Translations under genes and position numbers: made by a program
From: Zygnema cylindricum
Taxonomy: Eukaryota > Streptophyta > Zygnematophyceae > Zygnematales > Zygnemataceae
NCBI GenBank assembly: GCA_037447655.1
Contig: JBBHKE010001852.1
Coordinates: 1-64,000 of the forward strand
Direction of reading: 5' to 3'
Length of the DNA: 64,000 bases
Part shown: positions 1 through 10,173 of the stretch, piece after piece
Layout of the letters: each line of letters opens with the position of its first letter
Numbering within the stretch: the stretch's first letter is position 1
The notes under the pieces: generated by a model
What the model saw: only the letters and a program-made list of their open reading frames with translations
The model's database searches: none
Told to the model about the DNA's origin: nothing

Positions 1-236
1 TCAAATTCTCCTTCTATTGGTCGAAGATTTGCTAGTTTAAACTGACTGATGTGTATCACTAGATTAATTTTTGTTGAAGGCGGAAAGTCCAATTTGGCAA
101 CAACTGACGATATCAGCGCGATTACAGTAAATGGTCCGATGTAATTAGGAGCAAATTTCCCCGTAGGATCCGATTGTCATTCGATCTTGCACATGTAATG
201 AGTTGTTGAAAGCCAAACCTTGTCACCTTTTAGTTC
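1..236 (-). pseudogene. Integrase C-terminal tail fused to RNase H start by deletion
   Basis: Reading the minus strand from about 280 downward gives [17 protein letters not shown], the segment that opens the gypsy RNase H domain. It is followed without a break by GDKVWLSTTHY and then APNYIGPFTVI and HISQFKL, which belong to the integrase C-terminal domain just before the polyprotein end. RNase H and the integrase zinc and catalytic domains are therefore missing. The joint falls near 230-236. Confidence 0.7.
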
Positions 237-1077
237 CTCGAAAGCTCTCTCCTGATCGGCTCCCCACACAAACGTCTCCTTCTCTTGAAGTAATTATGTC
301 TAATCATACTAAAGTTTCTGATAAATTTCCTGTAATAAGTGGCCAATCCCAAAAATGATCTAACTTTTGTGACATTAGTGGGTTGCATCCAATTTTGGAA
401 ATTTGGATGGATCTGTTTTAACACCTTCCTCACTAACTATATGTCCCAAAAATAATTGTTCACTTTTAAAACTAGATTATGACAATTTTCCATATAGTTT
501 CTTTCCATTAACCTTTCCAACACTTTCCTTAAATGAATTACATGTTGTTTTTTAGATTCGTTGTAAATTATAATATTATCTATGAACACCTGAACAAACT
601 CATCTATATAATCTGAAAAGGTTTGGTTCATTAATCTTTGATAAGTATGCGGTGCATTCGTCAAACTAAATGGCATCACTATCTATTCAAAATAACTGAA
701 TCTAGTTCTAAAAGCAGTTTTGTCAACATCTTCGGTTGTAATTGGACCTGATTAAAGCCACTACGCAGATCAATCAAAAAAAAAAAAAATAGCGCCTTTC
801 AAACAATTTATCAAATCAAAAATTAAAGGTAACGGATACTTATCCTTCACGGTAATCTTGGTCAGACTATGATAGTCAACACACATTTTCAACGTTCTGT
901 CTTTCTTTTTGACGAAGACAACTGGTGTTGGTAGGGTGATTTGCTGGGCTGAAAATGTCCTTTCTCCAGAAGCTCCGTGATCTGTTTCTTTAACTCCTCC
1001 TGCTCAAAGAAATTGTGCTTATACATCCCTATAACATGGGCTACATCCAGGTTTAAGGTTAATAACATGTTCCACAT
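230..1077 (-). pseudogene. Ty3/gypsy reverse transcriptase remnant
   Basis: Three broken stretches on the minus strand belong to a gypsy reverse transcriptase. 1077-889 holds the entry to the RT fold ([22 protein letters not shown]). 679-437 holds the palm with MPFSLTNAPHTYQRLMN and the catalytic box FIDNII, where the usual DD pair has become DN. 433-230 holds the thumb/connection motif [15 protein letters not shown]. The DN change and the stops show that the enzyme is inactive. It would have copied the element RNA into DNA inside the particle. Confidence 0.85.
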
Positions 1078-1689
1078 CTCGGGAAGGTGGCCTCCTTAAC
1101 GTTAAGTCACTTGGGAAAACATCTCTAAATTAATTAAATCTTTAGCCCGAATCGGATGTATTAATGTCAATTACAAAATAAGATTTGTATTTTTCAAGAT
1201 TTTTAGTCCTGTTTGATTTAGGAATAACATCAATGTTAATGTTTTCTCCCCCCCATTCATCAGTAACTGCCTATGTTACTAATAACAAGAAAGCATAATT
1301 TGTCTTATCTTTTAAATGCTTTTTAAATTGTTTAGCAAGAATCAAACTTTCCACTTCTAATTTGATTATGATATATATATGATTCATATGCAATTTCTAC
1401 AAAGGTAATGCTTGCAAAACCTTCCAGCCATTGTCAAACTTCACTCTCAAGGTGTTGGTTTCCCAATTAATTTGAGGGTAGTGTTCTGTTAACTACAGTT
1501 TTCCGAATATTAGCTCCTCACCACCTAAATTCATTATTTCACACACAATTTTTATTTTATGACCTTGGATATCAACTTCTATTATGTCAATTTGTAAATC
1601 TAATGTGGACATATTACCATTTGTCACCTAAACATGCAAAGGTTTTTCCCTTATGATTATAGAAATTTTATCTTCCTCTACAAACTTAT

Positions 1690-1745
1690 GTGAATAAAAA
1701 TTATGTGTAGCGCCTGAATCTACCATAACTCTTAATGGTTTCCTT
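1690..1745 (-). pseudogene. Ty3/gypsy aspartic protease active site
   Basis: The minus strand reads RVMVDSGATHN, the hallmark catalytic loop of retroviral-type aspartic proteases (D-S-G-A). It lies between the zinc knuckles and the reverse transcriptase, as expected for a Ty3/gypsy polyprotein. No long open frame surrounds it. Confidence 0.75.
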
Positions 1746-2489
1746 TCCATCAATGACTCAATTCTGATCAAACTGTGCCTAGTGTCATCGTTACTTAACT
1801 GTCATAACATAAGTCTGTTGTTAAGAGTTGCATCAGAAGGATTGTTCAAACTATAGGGTGTGGTAGCATCATAATAAATTCAGCTATCCTAGCCTTTCCA
1901 TTCATTAGCTTGCCCTCCAGAGTTAACTCCTTAACCTCTAGATCTGGTCGTCTTAACTGATGACTTTCACCTCTGGATCTGGTCGACTCAACTGAGGACT
2001 TTCAGCTAGTCCTTTCCATTTCCCACCTCTTGGGTTTCCTGCTCACCTAGGTATAATGCAATATCTTCCTGAAAACCTTAATTGACTTCAACTGTATTAA
2101 GAGATCCTTTATATGCAAAGTCTTTAGAGTAATGATCTAAACATCCACATTTGAAACAAGTGACTTTCTTTTTTGGTTTTGTGCACTATTTGCTGAAATG
2201 TCCCTCCTCTCTATAGTTATAACAGTTATTTTTCTTCAGTTGTGCACACTCAAATGCCCTATAACCTATTTTTGACAGATATTGCACGTGGGAATGCTAA
2301 GATTGGGTTCCTGAGCATTAATACTTGGTTTATGACTATTAATGTACCCCCTTCTATTTTGAAATATGTTTCCTGGATTGACAATCTGTCTACCTCTATG
2401 ATTACCCCTGAAGATATTCTGCCTATTTACAAGACCCACATTCAAGCCCTCTTCCGCTAATTCCTTCTCACCCCACTTTGATACTTCAT

Positions 2490-3011
2490 TCAAATTACCC
2501 TTGAGTGATTTTCCCAATTATTCCTCAACTGATCTTCTAATTCAAATAACTTATCTTGTAATTTCTTCAAATTATTAAACTTTTGATGTTTCAGTTTTGA
2601 TTTCAGTATAGGATACAGATAGTTCAAGAAATGCAACTTAGCCATTTCATCAGTCAAACCTATGACATGAATGCTAGATGAGTCAAATTCCACAATATAT
2701 TCTTTCAGAGATCCAATCTGCCTACAATTCAACAACTTTTCTTCCATTTTGGATTTATAAATGACAGACAAGAAACGTGATTTGATCGCGGTCTTAAACA
2801 CTTCCCAATTAGCATTATCAAGAATCAAATTTGACCTTCTCCAAATGTAATACCAAATATGAGCATCACCTTTCAGACAGCTAACAGCAAGACAAGTGTA
2901 ATCATCACGATCACAATTTCTAGATTCCAAATAATACTCCATATGAAAAATCTTAGCATCCAACTCATCAATCTTCCTACCATCGAAGGATGGTGCTCCA
3001 CTGATAAACAA
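2490..3011 (-). pseudogene. Ty3/gypsy Gag (retrotransposon gag domain)
   Basis: A 173-residue open stretch has the core of the retrotransposon Gag family: the SCLKGDAHIWYY segment, then an aromatic-rich helix, FKTAIKSRF, and SLKEYIVEFDS, all in the usual order for capsid-like Gag domains. The product would assemble the virus-like particle around the element RNA. The frame is interrupted before the zinc knuckles (about 2260-2130). The first knuckle, starting CYNY, has lost its second cysteine and has a stop before its last cysteine. The second, CFKCGCLDHYSKD, lacks only its last cysteine. The upstream Gag N-terminus (about 3011-3300) is too eroded to follow. Confidence 0.8.
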
Positions 3012-3299
3012 TTTCAGATCTCTTATCTTTTTAGGTCTATCGTGATCATCCTCTCTAAAACTGGCATTCCTTTTACCACTCTCACCTTTTTGGTCATAAA
3101 CGTCATTTCAGGACTGAATTAAATTAATTAGCTCATCCAATTTCTAATTTGAAGTATATTCAGTTTCCTTAACGTCTTTCAATTCAATTTTCAACTCACA
3201 AATTGTTTCATCCACAGCAGCAACATGATTATTAAATCTTTTGACCAATTTCACACTACGTTTCTTTAACACATTCAAGGCATTTCCCATTTCACGTTT

Positions 3300-4600
3300 C
3301 CATGTAGAATTTCCCATAAGCACACAATGAAATTAAGCAATAAAAAAAAGGTAGAATACAATTATCCAAAAGAGTTTGCATTAGATTTAAAGTCCTCAGA
3401 TTTCTCCAATCCAAGACTTCCTTTCCTTAACAAATCTTTTGAAAGATATCAAAATCTGAAAAATCAAATAAACATTAAAAGTAAGTTAGGGAAAATTCAA
3501 TTTTCCCAAACATTGAAAAGAAAAGGTAAAATGTTTCCCCACAAATTTTGCAACAACAACATTCAAAGCTTTCAAAGGTAAAATTCAACCACAAATTTTG
3601 CAACAGCAAAATTGAAAGCAATCAAAGGTAACAATTTAGGGTTTGAAAAGTTTTAAGTCATTTCTGGACTCCTTTGCTCTTGAAGAAGTAAAGTTCTCCA
3701 TTTTTCTTCTCCACCATTAGCAAATTTGTCGTTTCCCACTTTATCACGATCTTTTACTCACTAATCCTCAGATCCTCACCCTTCATGGCTTAAGCCCTCC
3801 CTCTACACATGAATCATTGCTATGAGAATGTAAGTTTGTTTGGCCTCTAGGTAATTGGAGTGAGCTTCAGCGATGGCTACACAACCCACCCCCCCTAAGT
3901 TCTTAGGACCTAAGTACGCCCCACATCTAACCAGCAGCCGCTAGCAGTGTGGTCACTTAGTTTCCCTTCAACCCCCTACCACTCACATTATGGTTCCACC
4001 GACACACGTCAGTACACCCTCACCGATCACGACAGTCAATTTTCGGGTGAGGAAGCTTCTCTTTATTTTCTAACCAAAGCTCCAATAGTAATAGGATTTC
4101 CTACCACTCACAAAATCCCATTACTACAACCAATTTCAACCACATATTCCACACATTGGAAAATTACACATTCACTTTGGAAAGGAATCACATAAGGATA
4201 AACTTTAAATTAGAATAAGCTTCTGTCCACATAACATTAGTTTGGTCTCTTGCCTTCGTGGCTCAACCCTTCTTTGAAAGTGTTTCCACTACTCTCCACT
4301 CTTAATAATTCTATCTCTTCACTACTAAAACACTACTTTGTTTGTAAGAGATTTCAGTGCAAAAATGTTATTGCTCCAATTTGGTTTTAACTGCTTAGGA
4401 CCAAGATCAACCAGAATTTCCTCAAACTTTTCCCTAAAGAAAAGATGTCTACTTTTCACTAAGACTTCACTATTTATCCATCATCGCCCTGGACTAGCTA
4501 GGCTTGAGTCAACGCTTTGTTGAACAAGTTTTACCAAGTCCAATCATTGATCAGAAAGAACTCAGATTGACCAATGCAAAAGCTTGTGAAATCTCTTACT
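3300..4600. other. No gene seen; probable gypsy leader/LTR region
   Basis: This stretch lies upstream (minus sense) of the gypsy Gag. It has only short open frames with no recognisable motif. A pair of related segments around 3541-3630 (a repeated 'acaaattttgcaacaacaac'-like run) is a short local duplication. The 5' LTR of the gypsy element may be here, but the partner LTR is outside the window, so its limits cannot be set. Confidence 0.3.
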
Positions 4601-4629
4601 AACTACGTAGGATTTACTAACTAATCAAA

Positions 4630-5060
4630 CTCTACATTTCTCTACGTAATATTTACGTAAAAAATTGCGCGCCAAACAAAACCTGACTTCGCACAGACGT
4701 ACGTCGCAAATTTCACACGTAAAACTACCTACGAAATTCCATAAAGTGAAAGTGACATTTCGTACTAAAAATTGTACGAAACGAACCAGCCTACGTACCA
4801 AACAAAATATTGATGCATTTGGTACTTTCAAACGTGCGCCTAAATTTCACGGCTAGTTTGACCCTTAACCGGTAACAATGAACACCCACTTGTTATTTTG
4901 ACATCGTGATGTCATCTAAATACACCAATCACTATATATTTTAAAATAGAACTCCAAATCGTGTGATTCTTTAGCGGTTGCTATCAAATTTAAAACTCTA
5001 TATTCGTAAAAATTAAATACCCATTTACGAACAATTTTGATCCTCTGTTACTATTACAGA
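4630..5060 (-). repeat. Dispersed repeat, copy 1 (inverted copy at 50.7-51.0 kb)
   Basis: The segment shares long collinear stretches with the reverse complement of 50700-51030. Shared landmarks are a 'tacgaaac' block, 'tttgacccttaacc', 'taaatacaccaatc' and 'actctatattc', in the same order and spacing. The second copy lies directly after a hAT-type transposase remnant, so this may be the 3' non-coding end of that transposon family. Here it is cut off by the LTR of Copia element A. Confidence 0.65.
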
Positions 5061-5119
5061 CGAAATTAGCATACATAAGTCTAATTACAATTCGCGATGT
5101 AGTACTACAATGATGTGTA

Positions 5120-6128
5120 GGTTGAATTTTTAGATTTATATGGTAGTTTCTAGGTCTTAATACATCTGTATAGTAGGAAAAGAAAAAGGGCGGACAGCCT
5201 CCCTCCACCTCCTCTCTCTACCCACCATACTTGTTGTAGTCACTGAGGGATAGAGAGAATGGTTGAGCCATGGCTGTCCAAGTTCAGTAGGCAGGATTAA
5301 AAAGTGACACATGTCACTCTCAACAAAAGGTTGAGTCCGGCAGGACCCGAACCTCCAACTGGCAGAGCGAGGCGTAGCCGTCAACTTTAACCAGTCTATG
5401 GTATAAATTCTTTGAAATACATATAGTGTGATATTTATTTAAACTGTGTTTTGACCATGATTCCGATTAATAGAATGACAAATGAAAGAACATAGAACCA
5501 AGTGATATATAGTGCAAACATTATCTCGCACGAAACAAATGAATCGGACATTTGTTTCTACTGCTAATATTGAATGTCGATTTGTTATCCGACGGCACAT
5601 ATCGCTACCGAAATCGCGGAATGGTCGCCTTCGTGGTTTGTGCACGTGGCGTGACCTGGCAACACGTGGAGAGATAACATTCGGCTGCGGGAATTCCGGA
5701 GAACAGAAGGACGAGTTAAAAGTGGACACGCGTCCACTCAATAACCTTGTGGTACACAGGCCGTACAAAAAGTACATCGGTCGTAGTACCTTTTTGTACC
5801 CTACAGTCATTTGATTGTTTCCTACGTCAGTAGATAGGGGTTGTGAGAGGGGTTTAGGACTTAGATAATTTGGTAGGTAGTGACCTCTCTCCTTTAAAGA
5901 GTTTTGTATAAACTTGGCATCTTTGCCACTTCATAATTAATCAGCTCGTTGGTCGTTTTCTTTGACTCTTTTTCTTTCGGACTCAAAGGAGTCCAGGCTG
6001 CAGAAGGGTGCACTAACATTGTCCGTTTGCCTTCTTGGGCAGCAGTGGTTGTGGCTTGAAGTGGGTTAGTTAAATACTATCTAGAGGCTTCCTCAATTCT
6101 GTAGTCCAATGGAGGACATAGAATTGCA
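5120..6128 (+). repeat. 5' LTR of Copia A
   Basis: It matches the LTRs of element G in plan. It begins at a mutated TGTTGAA start, followed by a stem-loop around the loop ACTTGTTGTAGTCACTGAG. Next comes a tRNA-like segment on the opposite strand with a B-box-like GGTTCGGGTCC, then a TATA-like GTATAAAC near 5906. It ends ...GAATTGCA immediately before the primer-binding site. The start codon ATG at 6109 lies 20 bp inside the LTR. Confidence 0.85.
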
Positions 6129-6143
6129 GGTTATGGGCCCACC
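6129..6143 (+). other. Primer-binding site of Copia A (tRNA-iMet anticodon arm)
   Basis: The 15 bases GGTTATGGGCCCACC directly follow the LTR end. Their complement is the anticodon stem-loop of plant initiator tRNA-Met (nt 26-40), not its 3' end. The same sequence is present after the 5' LTR of C, F and G, and mutated after that of E. Confidence 0.8.
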
Positions 6144-8747
6144 CTCTAAGGTGCCCACCTTCAATGGATCTAAGATCCTTTAATAAGAAGCCATGATGAT
6201 AGGGGCTTTGTGCGAAAATCGATACTGGGGTATTGTCAGTGGAAAATTGAAACGTCCACCTTCGGGAACTCCACCAGGATTTGGAGTCAGGTTTCCTACA
6301 ACAGCTACTGCTTCAGCGGAGGAGGCAGATGATGGGGACAACACTGTGTCCGAAAAGGGGAAAGGGATCGAGACACCCCTCACTCCTATTGCCACGACAA
6401 CGAGAGCGGCGACCATGAAGACCGCGGGGAACGATACTCAAATGTGGGAAGACTTAAACATGGCTGCCAAGAACTTCATTCTAAGGCACCTCACTCAAGC
6501 TTTGGCCACCCTTCACCTTCACATTTACAAGGCCGAGAAGTTTTGATTGAGTTTTGTGGAGATATATAGAATTGGTACTATTCAAGAGCTTCAGTTAGCT
6601 AAGCAAAAGCTATTAAATTACACTTAAAAATGAGGAAAGATGTGAGATTATAATAATGATATTTCTTGTTTGTATATGGAGATGGAAAGTGTCGGGTGGA
6701 GAGGTACAATGAAGATGAAAGTTAACACTCTTATCATGAAGTTACCAGACAAGTATGAAAACATAGCGTAGCGAGTACAAAAAATGCCTGATAGTTCACG
6801 GAAATTGAACACAGTAGTCCAGATGATACTTGTGCAGAAAAACACAATGGAGATTGGGAGAGGAGGAAAGATCATTCAAGCTCTAGCTGCAAGAGGGGAC
6901 CGATGGGGGGAGAACCCGAAGAAACATTACAAAGTGAAAATAGATCAGTTTGGAGGACGAAGGCCTCCAAAAGGTCTTTGTCATTTTTGCAAAAATCCGA
7001 GACACTTCATAGCAGATTGTGTCAAGCTATTAGAGCTAAAGCTCCAAGAGAACCGTGGAGGGGGTTCTTCCGAAGGAAAGAAGAAATCACTTGTGGTCAC
7101 AAAATTAAAAAGAGAAATCGAGGACGAGTCATCAGAGGAGGAGGATGGGGAGCTTCTTATTCACGACAGTCTGGAGGAGAAGGAGATCCCTCGGAAACAA
7201 AAGTGTGCTCTCGGAGAAATTCGGGAAGCTCCTCGGGAAGGATGGATTATCGACTCAGGTGCATCAATGCATATGTGTCGTGATAAGCATCTCTTTACTA
7301 AGCTAAGTAAAATCCCTACTGTAGAGATATAGTATAAGGATGGGAGAGTGGTTACAACAGATCTAGTGGGATTGGTAGATCTGCAAGTCATTTTGGAAGG
7401 AAAGACTTCCATACTCACCTTCTCAGATGTACTCCACATTCCTCAGCTGAGTAAAAATCTTGTCTTTACGTCTATGTTAGATGACAAAGAGTTTGATACC
7501 TTAACTAGAAAGGGAGTCTTTACAGCTAAGTATGGGGATGAAGTTTACTTCACGGCAGATAAGGGTAGCTAAGAAATGTTTAGGCTTAACCTGAGTAATG
7601 AAAAGAAGAATGCTTACTATGTTGGTGTTCCTAAGTTGATGATTTGGCATAAGCGATTGGGGCATGTGCATTTTGATAGGTTGAGGGAAATGAAAAATCT
7701 TGGGGTAGTAGAAGGCATTCACTTTAGGGATAATGAAATGATGAATGATTATAGTGGCTTTGCTCAAGGTCAGGCTCACAAACTTCCCTTTCCCAAAGCC
7801 GCCACATATAGAGGTGAGAAAGTACTAGATCGGGTCCACATAGATATCTCGGGACCTGCAAAAGTACCTTCGGTCGGAGGGAAGAGGTTTATGTTGACAA
7901 TAACCAATAACTGGTCTACATACTCTAGAGTCTACTTCCCAAAAACAAAGTTTGAAACATCAACTTACTTCAAATAATATATAGTCTGGAGTGAGAAGTT
8001 GCATGGAACCCCCATTAAGAGAATAAAAAGTTATAATGGGGGGGAATATACCTCTAACGAGTTTGAGGAATACTTGAGAGATGAGGGAGTTCAGCACCAT
8101 AAAACCATACCATATAACCCGGAACAAAATGGGGTAGCTGAGAGGTTGAACCGAACACTGGGAGATAGTGCATATAGTATGTTGGCCGAGAAAAAAATAG
8201 GAAAGAGGTTTTGGGCAGAGGTCATGAACTGTGCCAACTACATTAAGAATAGAGTCCTTACCAAAGCTGTAAAAGGAATGACACCTTCTGAGAGATGGGT
8301 TGGAAGGAAACCAAATATCTCTCACCCTTAAGTATTCAGTAGGGATAGGAAAAACTGGAAACTAGATACTAAGGGAAAACCTGGATACTTTGTAGGATAT
8401 GATGAGGATATCAAGGGATATAGAGTCTATGACTTAGCAAAGAGAGATATCATTCTGGTGAAACACCTTGTTGTCATGGATGAAGGGAAGTCATTTGACC
8501 CCTTTAAATATACCAAGAAGACAAAAATCATATTTGAGTCTGAAGGTGAGGAGGACACCGTCCTTCCCGAAAGAGACATGAGTGAAACAGTGATTGAATA
8601 TTCAAGGGAGATGTAAGACACAAGAAATTCTCTACAAACCTCACATATTCCTATGGACTTCGAGGAGACAGAAGAGGAGGAACTAGAACGGACTTCCATT
8701 AATAAAAAAGCCAATAAGACAGTAAGGAAAAATCCAAGACTTCCCTC

Positions 8748-8752
8748 CATCC
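8748..8752 (+). repeat. Target-site duplication, left copy (CATCC)
   Basis: CATCC immediately precedes the mutated LTR start at 8753 and is repeated at 20970-20974 immediately after the last LTR end (...AGTTGCA). Five base pairs is the usual Copia target duplication. The flanking coding sequence of element A reads through when the insertion is left out. Confidence 0.85.
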
Positions 8753-9124
8753 TTTAGAAATCGATGGTTATTTTAGTATTTTCTAGGTCTAAAATGAAAT
8801 GCAGAAGAAAGCCGAGGTAGTCTACCTCTAACTTCTCTCTCCAACTCCCACACTTGTTACAGTCACTGAGTAGTTGGAGAGGAAGTTAGAGCCCTGGCTA
8901 CCTAGGCTATCCAAAGATTTACGAGAAAAAGATAAGTTGATTTACGGATAGGTAGTTTATTTACTAAAAGGGGAGATGTCGAATCCAGGATTTAATCATG
9001 GTACCTGTCGTCCGTCAAAGACGTCGGTAGCCGGAAGACTTATCCATTAAGTATAAGACTAGAGTTACATGCTATAGGGTTTGTTAGATATTTAAATGTT
9101 ACCACGTAGGATAATTCATTTAAC
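8753..9124 (+). repeat. Partial 5' LTR of composite insertion
   Basis: The first 372 bp of a subtype-2 Copia LTR, ending at '...ggataattcatttaac', where a second LTR starts abruptly at 9125. The missing remainder of this LTR is not found downstream as a separate piece. The corresponding full-length sequence is seen at 14524-15593. Confidence 0.8.
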
Positions 9125-10173
9125 TGTAGAAACTAATGGTTTTATTAGTATTTTCTAGGTCTGAAAAGAAATATAGAAGTCGAGGCAGTCTATCTCTAAC
9201 TTCTCTCTCCAACTCTCAAACTTGTCGCAGTCACTGAGAAATTGGAGAGGAAGCTAGAGCCATGGCTACCTTGGCTATCCTGAGGTTTACGGGAAATTTA
9301 TATTAGGGTTTATATATTTAATTAAAAGGTATGTGCCGGCGGCAGGATTTGATCCTTGTACCTGCCGGCCGGCAGACACGAAGTAGCCGGTAGCCTTAGC
9401 CGTTTAGTCTAGCGGTAGTGTTACCTAGCATATAGTTTGATAATTATTTACATATCTATATTAGCGATAAACCATTTAACTGAAATGAATTACGGGATAC
9501 ATAGATCCAGTAATATATAATGTATGACTTACGGTACGGACAAAAATCAGTACCGCGCATTTGTTTCGTAAATGAAACAAATACTGCGCATGTATTTATT
9601 ACGGCTACGATTAAAGCCGAATTTAATCGGACGGCCGGGATTAGCGCCGAGATCGCGGAGGAAGATTTCGGCGGTTTGTGGCCATCGCCACATCGGATGA
9701 CGCGTGGCGAAATTACGTTGGATTGTGGAATCTCCGGAGATTATGGCACCGAATCTGGATTTGACATGTGTCGACATTTTGGCCATGTCGTACAATGTCC
9801 GTACATAAAGTACACCGGCAGCTGTACTTTTGCGTATGGAACTCAATTCTGATTGGTTCCGTACATCAGTAGATAGAGTCTGTGAGAGAGATAGGACTTA
9901 GAAAAATTAGAAGATAGGACCCTCTCTCCCAGAGAGCTTCTGTACAAAAGGTCAACTTTGACCCTCCATAACTTACTGCTCAGGGGAGCAAATTCAGAGA
10001 TTCTTTTTGCTATCGACTCAGGGGAGTCTTGTCTTCACAGGGGTGAAGTTGGTCAGAGTTTTTGTCTGCTAGGGTGGCAGTTATTTTTGCTTAAACACAA
10101 AGGGGTCAGGATTATCCTAGAGGCTTCTTGGAAGCTGTCCACTCTGAGGACTTATGGAGGTCTCAGAGTTTCA
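9125..10173 (+). repeat. LTR (subtype 1) directly upstream of Copia C
   Basis: A complete LTR from TGTAGAAAC to ...GAGTTTCA, followed without spacer by the primer-binding site GGTTATGGGCCCACC (10174-10188). It contains the conserved stem-loop, an antisense tRNA-like segment (about 9345-9425) and, 20 bp before its end, the ATG of the polyprotein. Its closest relative in the window is the 5' LTR of element F (30545-31603). Confidence 0.85.

Larger units (their letters stand above)
1..3300 (-). mobile_element. Degenerate Ty3/gypsy LTR retrotransposon (partial)
   Basis: The minus strand reads, in order, a Gag domain (about 3011-2490), two CCHC knuckles (about 2260-2130), an aspartic protease site (about 1735-1700), reverse transcriptase (about 1080-230) and an integrase C-terminal tail (about 230-1). 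This gag-PR-RT-INT order is that of Ty3/gypsy (Metaviridae) elements. Many stops and frameshifts show that it is dead. The RNase H and the integrase catalytic core are missing because of an internal deletion near 230. The 3' end lies outside the window. I could not find the 5' LTR or the primer-binding site with confidence; they may lie in 3300-4600. Confidence 0.85.
6109..8752 (+). pseudogene. Copia A polyprotein, N-terminal half (Gag-PR-INT), broken
   Basis: Homologous throughout to residues 1 to about 887 of the element G polyprotein. The ATG at 6109 is kept, but two stops follow near 6181. Recognisable parts are the Gag core (LNMAAKNFILRHLTQ), a CCHC knuckle (CHFCKNPRHFIADC, about 6979-7020), the protease site IIDSGASMHMC (about 7246-7278), the integrase HHCC region (WHKRLGHVHFDRL, about 7645) and an integrase core with RSDNGGEY degraded to KSYNGGEY. 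The second catalytic aspartate is thus lost. Several stops and small frameshifts occur. The frame is cut at 8752 by the nested insertion and resumes at 20970. Confidence 0.88.

Noticed and set aside
2242-3122. Plus-strand open frames at 2242-2460 and 2859-3122
   Set aside because: Shadows of the minus-strand gypsy Gag and nucleocapsid region.
5205-5275. Hammerhead ribozyme in the Copia LTR
   Set aside because: The conserved stem-loop lacks the CTGANGA and GAAA core motifs.
9345-9425. Functional tRNA gene in the Copia LTRs
   Set aside because: Only parts of the D and T arms are recognisable and the T stem pairs poorly, so I list it as a tRNA-like module, not as a tRNA gene.
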